Shown here in pieces: positions 16,619-25,285 of a DNA stretch of 61,417 nt. Source of the stretch: Acholeplasmataceae bacterium (lineage in GTDB: Bacteria; Bacillota_I; Bacilli_A; Acholeplasmatales; Acholeplasmataceae); assembly GCA_018400755.1 (NCBI GenBank), contig JAGYLU010000005.1, positions 1 to 61,417 of the forward strand, in the 5' to 3' direction. Both the position numbers and the translations under genes were made by a program. The notes under the pieces are model-generated. The model was given only the letters and a program-made list of their open reading frames with translations. It was not told where the DNA came from and ran no database searches. How positions within the stretch are numbered: the stretch's first letter is position 1; every line of letters starts with the position of its first letter.

Positions 16619-17797
16619 ATGAACAAAGTCTTTATCACGCGTGCCAAACGCAGTCCGATCGGTTCGTTTCTGGGCACCCTTGCGCCCATCCATCCCGCTC
16701 AGTTTGGCACCCAAGTCTTGAAAGACCTCATTGATGGCCTTGATCTTTCAGCCATCGACGAGGTCCTAGTCGGCAACATCTTACCCGCCGGATTGAAACA
16801 GGGTTTGGCCCGTCAGGTCTCAATTGGCGCAGGCATTCCCGCGTCCGTTCCCGCATACGGCGTCAACATGGTGTGCGGAAGCGGCATGAAATCAGTCATG
16901 AACGGTTATGCGAACATCCGTCTGGGTCTTCACCAACTGGTGGTCGCCGGTGGGGTCGAGTCTATGAGTTACGCCCCTTATATTGTGCCTGCCAAGATTC
17001 GCACAGGTACAAGAATGGGTGAACAACCCATGGCTGACCATATGCTTCATGATGCCCTGACCGATGCGTTTGGTGACATGCACATGGGGATCACCGCTGA
17101 AAACATCGTTGACCGCTACGGCATCACTAGAGAAGCCCAGGATGCTTTCGCCTTCCATTCACAGGAAAAGGCCCGCAAGGCTTCAGAAAGCGGACGCTTT
17201 GCTGATGAGATTGTACCGATCACCATCACGAATCGCAAAGGCGACATCATCTTTGACAAAGACGAATACATCAACTGGGAAACAACCCCAGAGAAACTGT
17301 CCAAACTGCGCCCGGCCTTCAAAAAGGATGGCTCGGTCACGGCCGGCAACTCCTCAGGCATCAATGACGGGGCAAGCTTTGTGCTTCTTGCTTCCGAGGA
17401 CATGATCAAAAAGGAAGGACTTACCCCGCTGGTTGAGATCATCGGAATCGGACAAGGCGGCGTTGATCCATCCGTCATGGGTCTTGGACCGACACCGGCC
17501 ATCAGACAAGCCCTGAAAGTGGCTGGTCTGAAACTTCAAGACATCGATCTCTTTGAGTTGAATGAGGCCTTCGCCGCCCAATCACTTGGCGTCCTTCATG
17601 AACTCTCTTTGGAACACGGCCAGAGTGAAGAGGACATCCTAAACAAGACCAATGTCAATGGTGGGGCAATCGCTCTTGGACACCCTGTCGGCGCTTCCGG
17701 AAACCGGATCATTGTTACCTTGGTCCATGAGATGCTCAAACGGCCAGGACGCTCCAGAATCGGGCGCAGCGAAGCCTCTGTATTGGCGGCGGTATAG
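16619..17797 (+). CDS. Acetyl-CoA acetyltransferase (thiolase), frameshifted near the 3' end
   Basis: Thiolases condense or cleave acyl-CoA and acetyl-CoA. The 392-residue frame has the acyl-accepting Cys86 (NMVCGSGMKSV), GGVESMSYAPY, NGGAIALGHPVGASG (catalytic His) and NEAFAAQ. The final conserved block with the second catalytic cysteine is missing: the frame ends RSRIGRSEASVLAAV. In another frame the expected ending SLCIGGGIGTAIILKKVTL is read up to a TAA at 17830-17832, which also fits the following ribosome site. One missing base (or two extra) near 17761-17772 therefore breaks the gene. AAAGGAG precedes the ATG. It is first gene of the TetR-controlled block. Confidence 0.85.
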   Translation: MNKVFITRAKRSPIGSFLGTLAPIHPAQFGTQVLKDLIDGLDLSAIDEVLVGNILPAGLKQGLARQVSIGAGIPASVPAYGVNMVCGSGMKSVMNGYANIRLGLHQLVVAGGVESMSYAPYIVPAKIRTGTRMGEQPMADHMLHDALTDAFGDMHMGITAENIVDRYGITREAQDAFAFHSQEKARKASESGRFADEIVPITITNRKGDIIFDKDEYINWETTPEKLSKLRPAFKKDGSVTAGNSSGINDGASFVLLASEDMIKKEGLTPLVEIIGIGQGGVDPSVMGLGPTPAIRQALKVAGLKLQDIDLFELNEAFAAQSLGVLHELSLEHGQSEEDILNKTNVNGGAIALGHPVGASGNRIIVTLVHEMLKRPGRSRIGRSEASVLAAV

Positions 17798-17845
17798 GCA
17801 CAGCCATTATTTTGAAGAAAGTCACACTGTAAAGGACGTGAAACC

Positions 17846-18568
17846 ATGAAAAGACTCGAAGGAAAAATCGCCGTCGTCACCGGTGGCGCCAAAGGTTTGG
17901 GCGAAGCCATCGCCATTCGCTACGCCGAAGAAGGCGCAACTGTCATCGCCTGTGATATGTCAAAACTCTCGTATCAGCATGACAACGTGGTCGGTTATCT
18001 CTTGAACGTGACCGACACTGCCGCCATCCAAGCCTTTTTTGATGATGTCATCAAAACCTATGGCAAAATCGACATCCTCGTCAACAATGCTGGCATCACC
18101 CGTGATGCCATGACCAGAAAAATGACCGATGAACAGTGGAATCTCGTACTTGATGTCAACTTGAAAGGGGTCTTCAACATGACCAGGCTCATTGGCCCTC
18201 ACATGGAAGTCAATGGCCAAGGCGCCATCATCAATATCTCTTCAGTTGTCGGTCTCTTTGGAAACATCGGACAGGCCAACTATGCGGCAACCAAGGCTGG
18301 TGTCATCGGACTTACGAAGACATGGGCGAAAGAGTTTGCCCGCAAAGGCGCGAATGTCAGAGTCAATGCCATCGCTCCCGGTTACATCATGACCGATATT
18401 CTCAAAACCATTCCCCAGGACCTGCTTGACCAGTTTGCCCAACTGACGATGCTCAAACGTCTTGGACAACCTCATGAAATCGCCAATGCCGCTTTGTTTT
18501 TGGCATCCGATGAATCCTCATATGTCACTGGACACACCTTGTCTGTCAATGGTGGTATGAGATTATAA
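17846..18568 (+). CDS. Short-chain dehydrogenase, 3-oxoacyl-ACP/acetoacetyl-CoA reductase type
   Basis: 240 aa NAD(P)H-dependent reductase of the FabG/PhaB type. Cofactor motif TGGAKGLGEA (residues 12-21), NNAG at 80-83, catalytic Ser132/133, Tyr146 and Lys150 (YAATK) and the ending SVNGGMRL are all present. Directly after a thiolase it would reduce the 3-ketoacyl product to a 3-hydroxyacyl thioester (or the reverse). Whether it uses CoA or ACP substrates cannot be told. AAAGGACGTGAAACC precedes the ATG, 13 nt after the restored thiolase stop. Confidence 0.9.
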   Translation: MKRLEGKIAVVTGGAKGLGEAIAIRYAEEGATVIACDMSKLSYQHDNVVGYLLNVTDTAAIQAFFDDVIKTYGKIDILVNNAGITRDAMTRKMTDEQWNLVLDVNLKGVFNMTRLIGPHMEVNGQGAIINISSVVGLFGNIGQANYAATKAGVIGLTKTWAKEFARKGANVRVNAIAPGYIMTDILKTIPQDLLDQFAQLTMLKRLGQPHEIANAALFLASDESSYVTGHTLSVNGGMRL

Positions 18569-18594
18569 ACACAAAACCTGACCAAGGAGTTCCG

Positions 18595-19623
18595 ATGATG
18601 GAAAAAACAACTGTCGGGATCGTCGGTACCGGGATTTATCTTCCCGAACACCGGATGACCGCCAAACAAATCAGCCAAAAAACCCAAGGTGTGTGGACAG
18701 AAGAAGCCGTGATCGAAAAACTTGGAATCCGTGAAAAAACGATTCCCGGACCGCTTCCCAAAGACGGGACTCAGGAAATGGGCGCGCTTGCTGCCTTGGA
18801 CGCCCTTCGAAACACCGGCGTCGATCCTAAGGAAATCGACGTGATTCTCAGTGTCACCGAGGAATGGAAAGAGTATCCTCTGACCACCTCCGCACTCTAT
18901 ATCCAAGACCGCATCGGAGCCACGAACGCCTGGGGCATCGATCTTCAAAACCGTTGCTGTACGACCGTTTCCGCCTTGAAAATGGCGAAAGACATGTTGA
19001 TTGCTGATGATGACATCAAAATGATCATGGTCGTCGGAGGCTACCGCAATGGCGATTTTGTGGATTATACCGACAAAAACATGTCGATGATGTATAACCT
19101 TGGTGCCGGAGGCGGCGCGATGATCCTGAAGAAAAATCACGGCAAGAACTTATTGCTGGGGTCGCACATGATCGCTGATGGCTCGCTATCAAGAACTGCT
19201 GGTGTCGAGATTGGGGGCTTATGTCATCCAATCACGCCGGATAATGCCATAGAGGCCAGAACATCACTCAGATTGATGGATCCCATCAAAATGAAGAACC
19301 GACTAAACGACGTCTCGATGAACAATTGGTTCACTTGCATCGACAAAGCCCTTTTAAAATCCGGACTTACCCGGTCTGACATCACCTACCTTGATATCCT
19401 GCACATCAAACGTTCCGGACATCAAGGCATGCTTGCTGAACTCGGTCTTTCAGAAGACCAGACGATTTATCTGGAGAACTACGGACACATCGGTCAAATC
19501 GACCAGATTCTGTCGCTGCATCTTGCCCTGAAAGAAGGCAAGGTGACGGATGGCACTGTGGTCTGTATGCTCGCCGCCGGCATCGGATATGTCTGGGCAG
19601 CGAACATCGTCCGTTGGGGGTAG
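18595..19623 (+). CDS. 3-oxoacyl synthase III-like (KAS III/FabH family) enzyme
   Basis: 342 aa thiolase-fold condensing enzyme. The nucleophile aligns with Cys121 (NRCCTTVSAL), and the first active-site His with LDILHIKRSGH. The third triad position, Asn in FabH, appears to be His in NYGHIGQ. GAGGGAMIL and the ending AAGIGYVWAANIVRW match the family fold. The substitution and the neighbours (reductase, thiolase, CoA-transferase) suggest a CoA-dependent relative rather than the fatty-acid-initiating FabH. AAGGAG lies upstream of two adjacent ATGs, either of which may be used. It is 26 nt after the reductase gene. Confidence 0.82.
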   Translation: MMEKTTVGIVGTGIYLPEHRMTAKQISQKTQGVWTEEAVIEKLGIREKTIPGPLPKDGTQEMGALAALDALRNTGVDPKEIDVILSVTEEWKEYPLTTSALYIQDRIGATNAWGIDLQNRCCTTVSALKMAKDMLIADDDIKMIMVVGGYRNGDFVDYTDKNMSMMYNLGAGGGAMILKKNHGKNLLLGSHMIADGSLSRTAGVEIGGLCHPITPDNAIEARTSLRLMDPIKMKNRLNDVSMNNWFTCIDKALLKSGLTRSDITYLDILHIKRSGHQGMLAELGLSEDQTIYLENYGHIGQIDQILSLHLALKEGKVTDGTVVCMLAAGIGYVWAANIVRWG

Positions 19624-19626
19624 ATT

Positions 19627-20556
19627 ATGACACTTGCCGGCTTTTTGGGAATCTTATTTGCAGCACTGTCACAGGCAGCCATTCTGGCGCTTGTGACTTT
19701 CGGTATTGTCCTGATCTTTAGAACCTCATTCACCACCAACTTTGCCCAAGGGATGATTGGAACGATTGTGGCCTTCTTCGTGACCATGTTCAACACCTTC
19801 ACCTTGAGCGAGATGTTCCCTGATCTCCCTTCAGTCATGATTATCATTCTTTCCATCATGGCTGGCCTTGTTGTCGGTTTCATGATCGGACTGTTTATTG
19901 ACACCATCCTGATCAGGAAATCCAAATATCCGAACCCTTTGAGCAAACAGATGATCACCATGGGTATCGTGCTGATCATCACCGGACTCATTCCAACCAT
20001 TTATGCGGATGTGATCAACAACCCACCGACACCAAGACCTTTGACGGATGCCGCTTGGGAAATCGCGGTCGGCAGTGGAAAGGTCGTCTTGCCCGTCCAT
20101 AACATCATCACCATCATCATCGCTTTGGTTGTCATCTCGGGATTGTTCATCCTTTTGAAATACACCAAATGGGGATTGGGTGTCAGGGCAACCGCATCCA
20201 ATGAACGGGTCGCATCCATGATGGGTGTGAACACCAAATTCATCACCGCGATGAGTTGGGCGATTGCCGCCGCCATCGGGTCACTTGCCGCATCCCTTTA
20301 CGCCCCAATGGTCCAAACCCTCTCCGTCGGATTCATGGTCTTCATGCAGGTCAACGGCTTCTTGGCTGCAGTCCTTGGAGGTTTCACAACCTTTTTCGGT
20401 CCTATGGTCGGGGCGGTTTTGATTCCAGTGATCACGACCTTCCTTTATGATGCCTTTGATCTTTGGAATGTGGCCATCGCTTATCTCCTCATTCTCTTTG
20501 TTGTCTTGATCAAACCAATTGGTTTGTTCGGCAAAAAGATCGCAAAGAAGGTGTGA
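19627..20556 (+). CDS. livH: Branched-chain amino acid-type ABC permease LivH
   Basis: 309 aa with about eight hydrophobic helices. It has the LivH-type stretch KYTKWGLGVRATASNERVAS followed by MMGVN, which faces the ATPases, and ends FVVLIKPIGLFGKKI, typical of this family. It forms the membrane channel with LivM. It starts 3 nt after the KAS III-like gene and ends 2 nt before livM, so it is translated as part of the same block. The substrate may be an organic or amino acid; the family includes importers for branched amino acids, urea, amides and aromatic acids. Confidence 0.9.
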   Translation: MTLAGFLGILFAALSQAAILALVTFGIVLIFRTSFTTNFAQGMIGTIVAFFVTMFNTFTLSEMFPDLPSVMIIILSIMAGLVVGFMIGLFIDTILIRKSKYPNPLSKQMITMGIVLIITGLIPTIYADVINNPPTPRPLTDAAWEIAVGSGKVVLPVHNIITIIIALVVISGLFILLKYTKWGLGVRATASNERVASMMGVNTKFITAMSWAIAAAIGSLAASLYAPMVQTLSVGFMVFMQVNGFLAAVLGGFTTFFGPMVGAVLIPVITTFLYDAFDLWNVAIAYLLILFVVLIKPIGLFGKKIAKKV

Positions 20557-20558
20557 CC

Positions 20559-21665
20559 ATGAACCCATTCAGACAGATGATCCTTGATTGGATCACAAAC
20601 ACCAAAAAAACCATCAGACGGCTCAGTACCCACCCTTTGTTCGGCATTCTTTTGACTGGTGCACTCCTGTTCATGATCCAGATTCTGGGAATTGCCGGCA
20701 TCATCAAACCTTCGACCATCAATTTGCTCTCGCCTGTCATCATGTTCTACCTGGTCGCGCTTGGCTTCATGTTGCTTTTGGGATACGCTGGATTGGCATC
20801 ACTTGGGACGGCTGGATTTGTTGGCTTATCGGCTTATGTCATCGCCCATATTGTTGGCAATCTCGGCATGTCCTTCATCCTGGCTGTCATTGTCGCCGTT
20901 GCGATTTCAATCATCTTAGGCGTTGTCGTCGGCTTCATCTCACTACGCATCGAAGGCATGTATTTGGCCATCATCACATTGGGCATCTCAGAAATTCTGG
21001 TTGAGATTTTCCGAAAGTTTACCGCCGTCACGCGCGGAAACCAAGGGTTCTCATTGTTCAAGATGAACGCGCTCTTCTTTGAACTGAAACAGACAGACCG
21101 CTTTTCAATGTCCTACTATGTCATCGTGATTGTCCTGGTCATTGTCATGATCCTGACCGTCAATCTGATCAACAGCCCGACCGGTCGCGGCATGCTCGCC
21201 ATGAAAAACAGCACCTCAGCGGCACAAGCCATGGGCATCAGCTTGCTTAAATACCGGTTGCTGGCATTTGTCCTGGCCACTGTCATTGCCGGTCTTGCTG
21301 GTATTCTCTACTTTATGAACAAACTGGTCTCACATCCCTCAACTTGGGGATTGGCATTCTCTTTGAACATTCTTGCCGCAGTTGTCATTGGCGGCATGAA
21401 ATCCATCTATGGGGTCATGGCCGGAACATTCATTGTCTTTGGCATGAATGATCTCATCTTGAAACGGATGCCTTTCTTCAGCAATTATTCAAGCGCATAC
21501 CTGATTCTAAACGGCGCCTTGATTGTCCTGGTCGTCATGTTTTATCCGGGTGGGATCGTCCGTTTGTTCAAAGATCTCAGAAACGGACTGACCAAACTGT
21601 TCCGATTCATCAAAACGACCTGGAAGGAGTATCGCTATGGTAAAGACACTGACCAAACACTTTGA
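20559..21665 (+). CDS. livM: Branched-chain amino acid-type ABC permease LivM
   Basis: 368 aa from the ATG at 20559 (AAGAAGGTG upstream). About nine hydrophobic helices, with the LivM signature RIEGMYLAIITLGISEILVE, then TRGNQGFSLF and the EAA-like SPTGRGMLAMKNSTSAAQAM. The basic, charged C-terminal tail (FRFIKTTWKEYRYGKDTD) is cytoplasmic. It overlaps livG by 29 nt. Confidence 0.9.
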   Translation: MNPFRQMILDWITNTKKTIRRLSTHPLFGILLTGALLFMIQILGIAGIIKPSTINLLSPVIMFYLVALGFMLLLGYAGLASLGTAGFVGLSAYVIAHIVGNLGMSFILAVIVAVAISIILGVVVGFISLRIEGMYLAIITLGISEILVEIFRKFTAVTRGNQGFSLFKMNALFFELKQTDRFSMSYYVIVIVLVIVMILTVNLINSPTGRGMLAMKNSTSAAQAMGISLLKYRLLAFVLATVIAGLAGILYFMNKLVSHPSTWGLAFSLNILAAVVIGGMKSIYGVMAGTFIVFGMNDLILKRMPFFSNYSSAYLILNGALIVLVVMFYPGGIVRLFKDLRNGLTKLFRFIKTTWKEYRYGKDTDQTL

Positions 21666-23073
21666 GCGATTCCTTGCCGGCCGGGCGGACCGTCTAGAAC
21701 ATCAGATCGATTATCTTCTGGGTTATGATGAGATCAAAAAAGAAGAAACAAGAGACGCCGTTGAGAACAAGATCGAACGTCAAAGAGAAATACTAGAACG
21801 CCGGTTGCGTCCACTTAAGTATCAGGCGATGGATTCAAAGACTTACGCCGAACACGTGGGAGAAGAAGCCATCAGATCCTTGAACCAGAAAAGGGATCTC
21901 GCGATCAGGGCACATAGACAATCCGCCAAAAGACGCTTGAAGAAGCATCCTGAAGACGACACGACGATTCGCGCTCAGTTTGAGAAAGCTCAAAACACGA
22001 CCAATGCCTACTTTGACAAACGGATTCAAGACCTACTGACAAGACTTGGCCAGAAGCATCAAGGAAACGATCTTGAAGCCGCTTTAGTGGCGTTGAAGGC
22101 CCAAGAAGATGTGATCGAACAAACCTTGGCGCAAAACCGGATTCGTCTTGAAGACCGCCGAACAAGACAGCTTGAGCACTTCGAAAAGAAAATTGAGAAA
22201 AAAATCAGCCAAACAAGAAAACGGCTAGCTGCTTTGGAAGAACGACTCCACGCGCTCAATGAGAAGCGTGGACTGACAAGTGATCAACTCGAATCAGATG
22301 ACATCCTGATGGTCTCAAACCTGACCATGATGTTCGGAGGTCTCAAAGCGGTGAACGATTTGTCATTTTCGGTCAAGAAGGGTGAAATCTTCGGATTGAT
22401 CGGTCCCAATGGCGCGGGCAAGACAACCGTCTTCAACTGTATCACCCAGTTCTACAAACCCAAAGATGGCCAGATGCTCTACCGCAACCACAAGGGCAAT
22501 GTCATCGCTCTTGAAGACTACAAAGTCCACGATGTCATCAAGCAAGGCATCACAAGAACCTTCCAGAATGTCGAACTCATCTTTGAACTCTCGGTTCTTG
22601 ACAACATGCTCGTCGGTGCCCACACCATGTTCAAAACCGGATTTTTCAGTCACATCCTCCATACCAGACGGATGCGACGTGAAGAGACCATCATGCATGC
22701 CAAAGCCCTTCAGATCCTTAAGACACTTGGTCTTGACATGGTCAAGGATGCCTATCCCTTAGGCCTCCCTTATGGGATCTTGAAACGGATCGAACTTGCC
22801 AGAACACTCATGGCCAAACCGAGTCTGATCATTCTTGATGAACCCGCCGCGGGCTTAAATGATTCCGAAACCCTTGAACTTGCGAAAACCATCAAGATGA
22901 TCCAGAAGACCTTCAACACCACCATCTTCCTGGTCGAACATGACATGCAGTTGGTGATGGATGTCTGTGACACCATCTGTGCCATCAACTTCGGCAAGAA
23001 ACTCGCCATCGGTTCTCCACAGACGATCAAAAACAACAAAGACGTGCAAGAAGCATATCTCGGAGGTGAGTGA
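21637..23073 (+). CDS. livG: LivG-type ABC ATPase with a 220-residue N-terminal coiled-coil extension
   Basis: 478 aa; ordinary LivG is about 250. Residues 1-220 are highly charged (K/R/E/Q), almost without glycine or proline, and look like long helices or coiled coil (EKKIEKKISQTRKRLAALEE). Residues 223-478 are a full LivG ATPase: Walker A GPNGAGKT (256-263), Walker B LIILDEPAAGLN and the switch LVEHDMQLVMDVCD. The signature loop is LPYGILKRIELA in place of the usual LSYGQQRRLEIA. An AAGGAG lies just before the ATG at 21637, inside livM, so the extension is most likely translated. The role of the extension is unknown. Confidence 0.9.
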   Translation: MVKTLTKHFERFLAGRADRLEHQIDYLLGYDEIKKEETRDAVENKIERQREILERRLRPLKYQAMDSKTYAEHVGEEAIRSLNQKRDLAIRAHRQSAKRRLKKHPEDDTTIRAQFEKAQNTTNAYFDKRIQDLLTRLGQKHQGNDLEAALVALKAQEDVIEQTLAQNRIRLEDRRTRQLEHFEKKIEKKISQTRKRLAALEERLHALNEKRGLTSDQLESDDILMVSNLTMMFGGLKAVNDLSFSVKKGEIFGLIGPNGAGKTTVFNCITQFYKPKDGQMLYRNHKGNVIALEDYKVHDVIKQGITRTFQNVELIFELSVLDNMLVGAHTMFKTGFFSHILHTRRMRREETIMHAKALQILKTLGLDMVKDAYPLGLPYGILKRIELARTLMAKPSLIILDEPAAGLNDSETLELAKTIKMIQKTFNTTIFLVEHDMQLVMDVCDTICAINFGKKLAIGSPQTIKNNKDVQEAYLGGE

Positions 23074-23074
23074 C

Positions 23075-23821
23075 ATGGCGATATTGGAAATCAAGGATCT
23101 GATCGTCGACTACGGCATCATCCGTGCCCTCAAAGGCATCACGATGACCGTCAACGAAGGCTCGATCGTCGCGGTCCTTGGCGCGAACGGCGCTGGGAAA
23201 ACCACGACCATCAGGACCATCAGTGGCACGGTCAAATCCAAAAGTGGTCACATCCTCTATGATGGTGAGGATATGACAAACAAAGACCCGCACATCATCG
23301 CCAGAAAAGGCATCTTGCAATCTCCTGAAGGGCGTATGATCCTAAATGGTCTGACCGTCGAGGAAAATCTAAAAGTCGGCGCCTATGGTCTGAAGACCCT
23401 GAAAACAGACCACGGCACACAACGCGTCGCTGAACAGATCAGAGATCATCTGATGGAAGTCTATCAGTACTTCCCGATCTTGAATGAAAGAAAGAAGCAA
23501 CAAGCATCCACACTCTCTGGTGGTGAACAACAAATGCTTGCGATCGGACGGGCTCTGATGGGGCATCCAAAACTGCTGTTGCTAGATGAACCCTCATTAG
23601 GTCTCGCACCCATGATTGTGAGAGACATCTTCCAAATCATCAAAAAGATCAAGGAAAGTGGTCGGACCATCCTATTGGTTGAGCAGAATGCTTACCAAAC
23701 CTTGAAAATCGCGGATTATGTCTATGTCTTGGAACTTGGGAAGATCAAGACCCAAGGCACTGGCGCAGCACTCATGAAAGATGAATCACTGGTCAATGCC
23801 TATCTTGGATCCAAACATTAG
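23075..23821 (+). CDS. livF: LivF-type ABC ATPase
   Basis: 248 aa. The second nucleotide-binding subunit of the importer: Walker A GANGAGKT, signature LSGGEQQMLAIGRAL, Walker B LLLLDEPSLGL, switch LVEQNAYQ. The ATG at 23075 follows GGAGGTGAGTGAC and lies 1 nt after the livG stop. It is of standard length without the extension seen in LivG, so only one of the two ATPases carries the coiled coil. Confidence 0.92.
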   Translation: MAILEIKDLIVDYGIIRALKGITMTVNEGSIVAVLGANGAGKTTTIRTISGTVKSKSGHILYDGEDMTNKDPHIIARKGILQSPEGRMILNGLTVEENLKVGAYGLKTLKTDHGTQRVAEQIRDHLMEVYQYFPILNERKKQQASTLSGGEQQMLAIGRALMGHPKLLLLDEPSLGLAPMIVRDIFQIIKKIKESGRTILLVEQNAYQTLKIADYVYVLELGKIKTQGTGAALMKDESLVNAYLGSKH

Positions 23822-23830
23822 AAATACCTG

Positions 23831-23858
23831 CTGTCAAGCAGTTGAGTCATAATACAAT
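23831..23858 (+). promoter_or_regulatory. Possible internal promoter ahead of livK
   Basis: CTGTCA (23831-23836), 16-bp spacer, TACAAT (23853-23858). The 64-bp gap before livK is the first sizeable gap in the block and could raise binding-protein expression above that of the permease. Confidence 0.4.
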
Positions 23859-23885
23859 GCCAACAGGCAAAAAAAAGGAGAAATT

Positions 23886-25205
23886 ATGAAGAAGATCATG
23901 CTCGTTATGCTCGTCGTCACAGCGCTATTTGGCATCGCCTCATGCGTTGAAGGCGAAGACAAGATCATTGTTCAAGGTGTCACCGACACAGAAATCGTTG
24001 TCGGTAACACAGCAGCGACATCAGGTGCGTTTGCTGTTGTCGGCGTTCCCTTCAACGCTGGGATCGAAGCGTATTTCCGCCAGATCAATGAGGACGAAGG
24101 CGGCATCGCCGGCAGAACCCTCAGATTCGTCACCTATGATGATGGATTCGATCAGGCCACTGGTATTTCCTACACCAAGAAACTCGTCGAAGAAGACCAA
24201 GTCTTTGCTCTCGTCGGACACTTTGGAACCCCAACCGTGAGCGGAACGCTTGAATACATCGAAGACATTGGTGTCCCGATGGTTTATGCAGCAACCGGCA
24301 TCAACGCCCTTTACTTCCAAGAATCACCGGCAAACCCGATCATGGCTGTCCAGCCCATCTATAAGACCGATGGCCGCGTCATGACCGCCCGTGCTCTCTT
24401 TGAGTCCCTTTATGGTGAAACCGGTGACCAGCCGCTTGCCGAAGATGCGAAGATTGGCGTCCTGCACACCACCACCGATGATGGCATGTCCATCAAAGAA
24501 GGCATCGAAGTCGAAGCCGAACTTGCTGGCAAGACCGCTGACTTCATCTACAAATCCTTCTCAGCTGAAGATACAGCCGCGTTGACCGCCGCTGTCATCG
24601 ACTTGCAGGCCGAAGGCGTTGAAGCCGTCATCGTCGCTGCCAACCAAGCACCATTCAAGGCCGCGATCGGTATCATGAATACCCAGGGCCTCCATGTGCC
24701 AACATTCACATCATACGTCAGTGCCAATGCCAATGCCGTTGAAGCAACCACAAACTATCAGTTCGACCTTTATGCCAACGCTTGGATCGACATCGTTGAT
24801 CCTGAAGGCCTCTCTGGTTTCTCTGATGCATATTGGGCCTTTGCAGCAACCATGACCGCTGCTGGTTATGATGGCAACACCGAAGGCAAGTCAAATTACA
24901 CCGCTGATGCTTATGCGATGGCTGGCTACATTGCTGCCTCCATTTTCGTCGAAGGACTCAAACGTGTTGGTGAAGATGAACTGACATGGGAATCCTATAT
25001 CGCCGCTATGGAAAGCGAAGCGATCAGTGTGCCAATGGGTGGATTCGTTGATTTCTCAGGCGGCAAACGCTGGGGCATCGCATCCATGGCGCTTCTGAAG
25101 CTGTCTCCAGTTTTTGGAAACGATGAAGATCCTGAAGAACGTACCGCATGGAACTGGGCGAAAGTCCGCGACATCGAAGGCATTGAAGAGATCGAAGCCA
25201 AATAA
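23886..25205 (+). CDS. livK: Substrate-binding lipoprotein of the Liv-type importer
   Basis: 439 aa. The lipoprotein signal is MLVVTALFGIASC, with the lipidated Cys at about residue 20, so the protein is anchored outside the membrane. The mature part is a type I periplasmic-binding fold: TEIVVGNTAATSGAFAVVGV (ligand-pocket loop), AYFRQINEDEGGIAGRTL and YTKKLVEEDQVFALVGHFG are the usual Leu/Ile/Val-binding family motifs. AAAAAAGGAG precedes the ATG. The ligand cannot be deduced from sequence; the family binds branched amino acids but also short carboxylates, amides and aromatics. Confidence 0.92.
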   Translation: MKKIMLVMLVVTALFGIASCVEGEDKIIVQGVTDTEIVVGNTAATSGAFAVVGVPFNAGIEAYFRQINEDEGGIAGRTLRFVTYDDGFDQATGISYTKKLVEEDQVFALVGHFGTPTVSGTLEYIEDIGVPMVYAATGINALYFQESPANPIMAVQPIYKTDGRVMTARALFESLYGETGDQPLAEDAKIGVLHTTTDDGMSIKEGIEVEAELAGKTADFIYKSFSAEDTAALTAAVIDLQAEGVEAVIVAANQAPFKAAIGIMNTQGLHVPTFTSYVSANANAVEATTNYQFDLYANAWIDIVDPEGLSGFSDAYWAFAATMTAAGYDGNTEGKSNYTADAYAMAGYIAASIFVEGLKRVGEDELTWESYIAAMESEAISVPMGGFVDFSGGKRWGIASMALLKLSPVFGNDEDPEERTAWNWAKVRDIEGIEEIEAK

Positions 25206-25234
25206 GTCAAGACTCATCACATGATTATTTAGGA

Positions 25235-25258
25235 GAAGGGAGAGGAAACTCTCCCTTC
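25235..25258 (+). terminator. Hairpin between livK and the CoA-transferase gene
   Basis: A perfect 10-bp stem, GAAGGGAGAG/CTCTCCCTTC, closed by a GAAA tetraloop. The T run after it is poor, so it may be a partial terminator or an mRNA end stabiliser for the abundant livK transcript rather than a full stop. Confidence 0.6.
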
Positions 25259-25285
25259 TTACTAAACAAAGAAAGAGGCATCCTT

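Noticed and set aside
16619-17832. Programmed frameshifting to explain the thiolase
   Set aside because: No slippery heptamer or stimulating structure is apparent near 17761-17772; a plain indel is simpler.
18472-19140. 222-codon open frame on the minus strand
   Set aside because: Antisense to the reductase and KAS III-like genes, whose catalytic motifs are clear on the plus strand.
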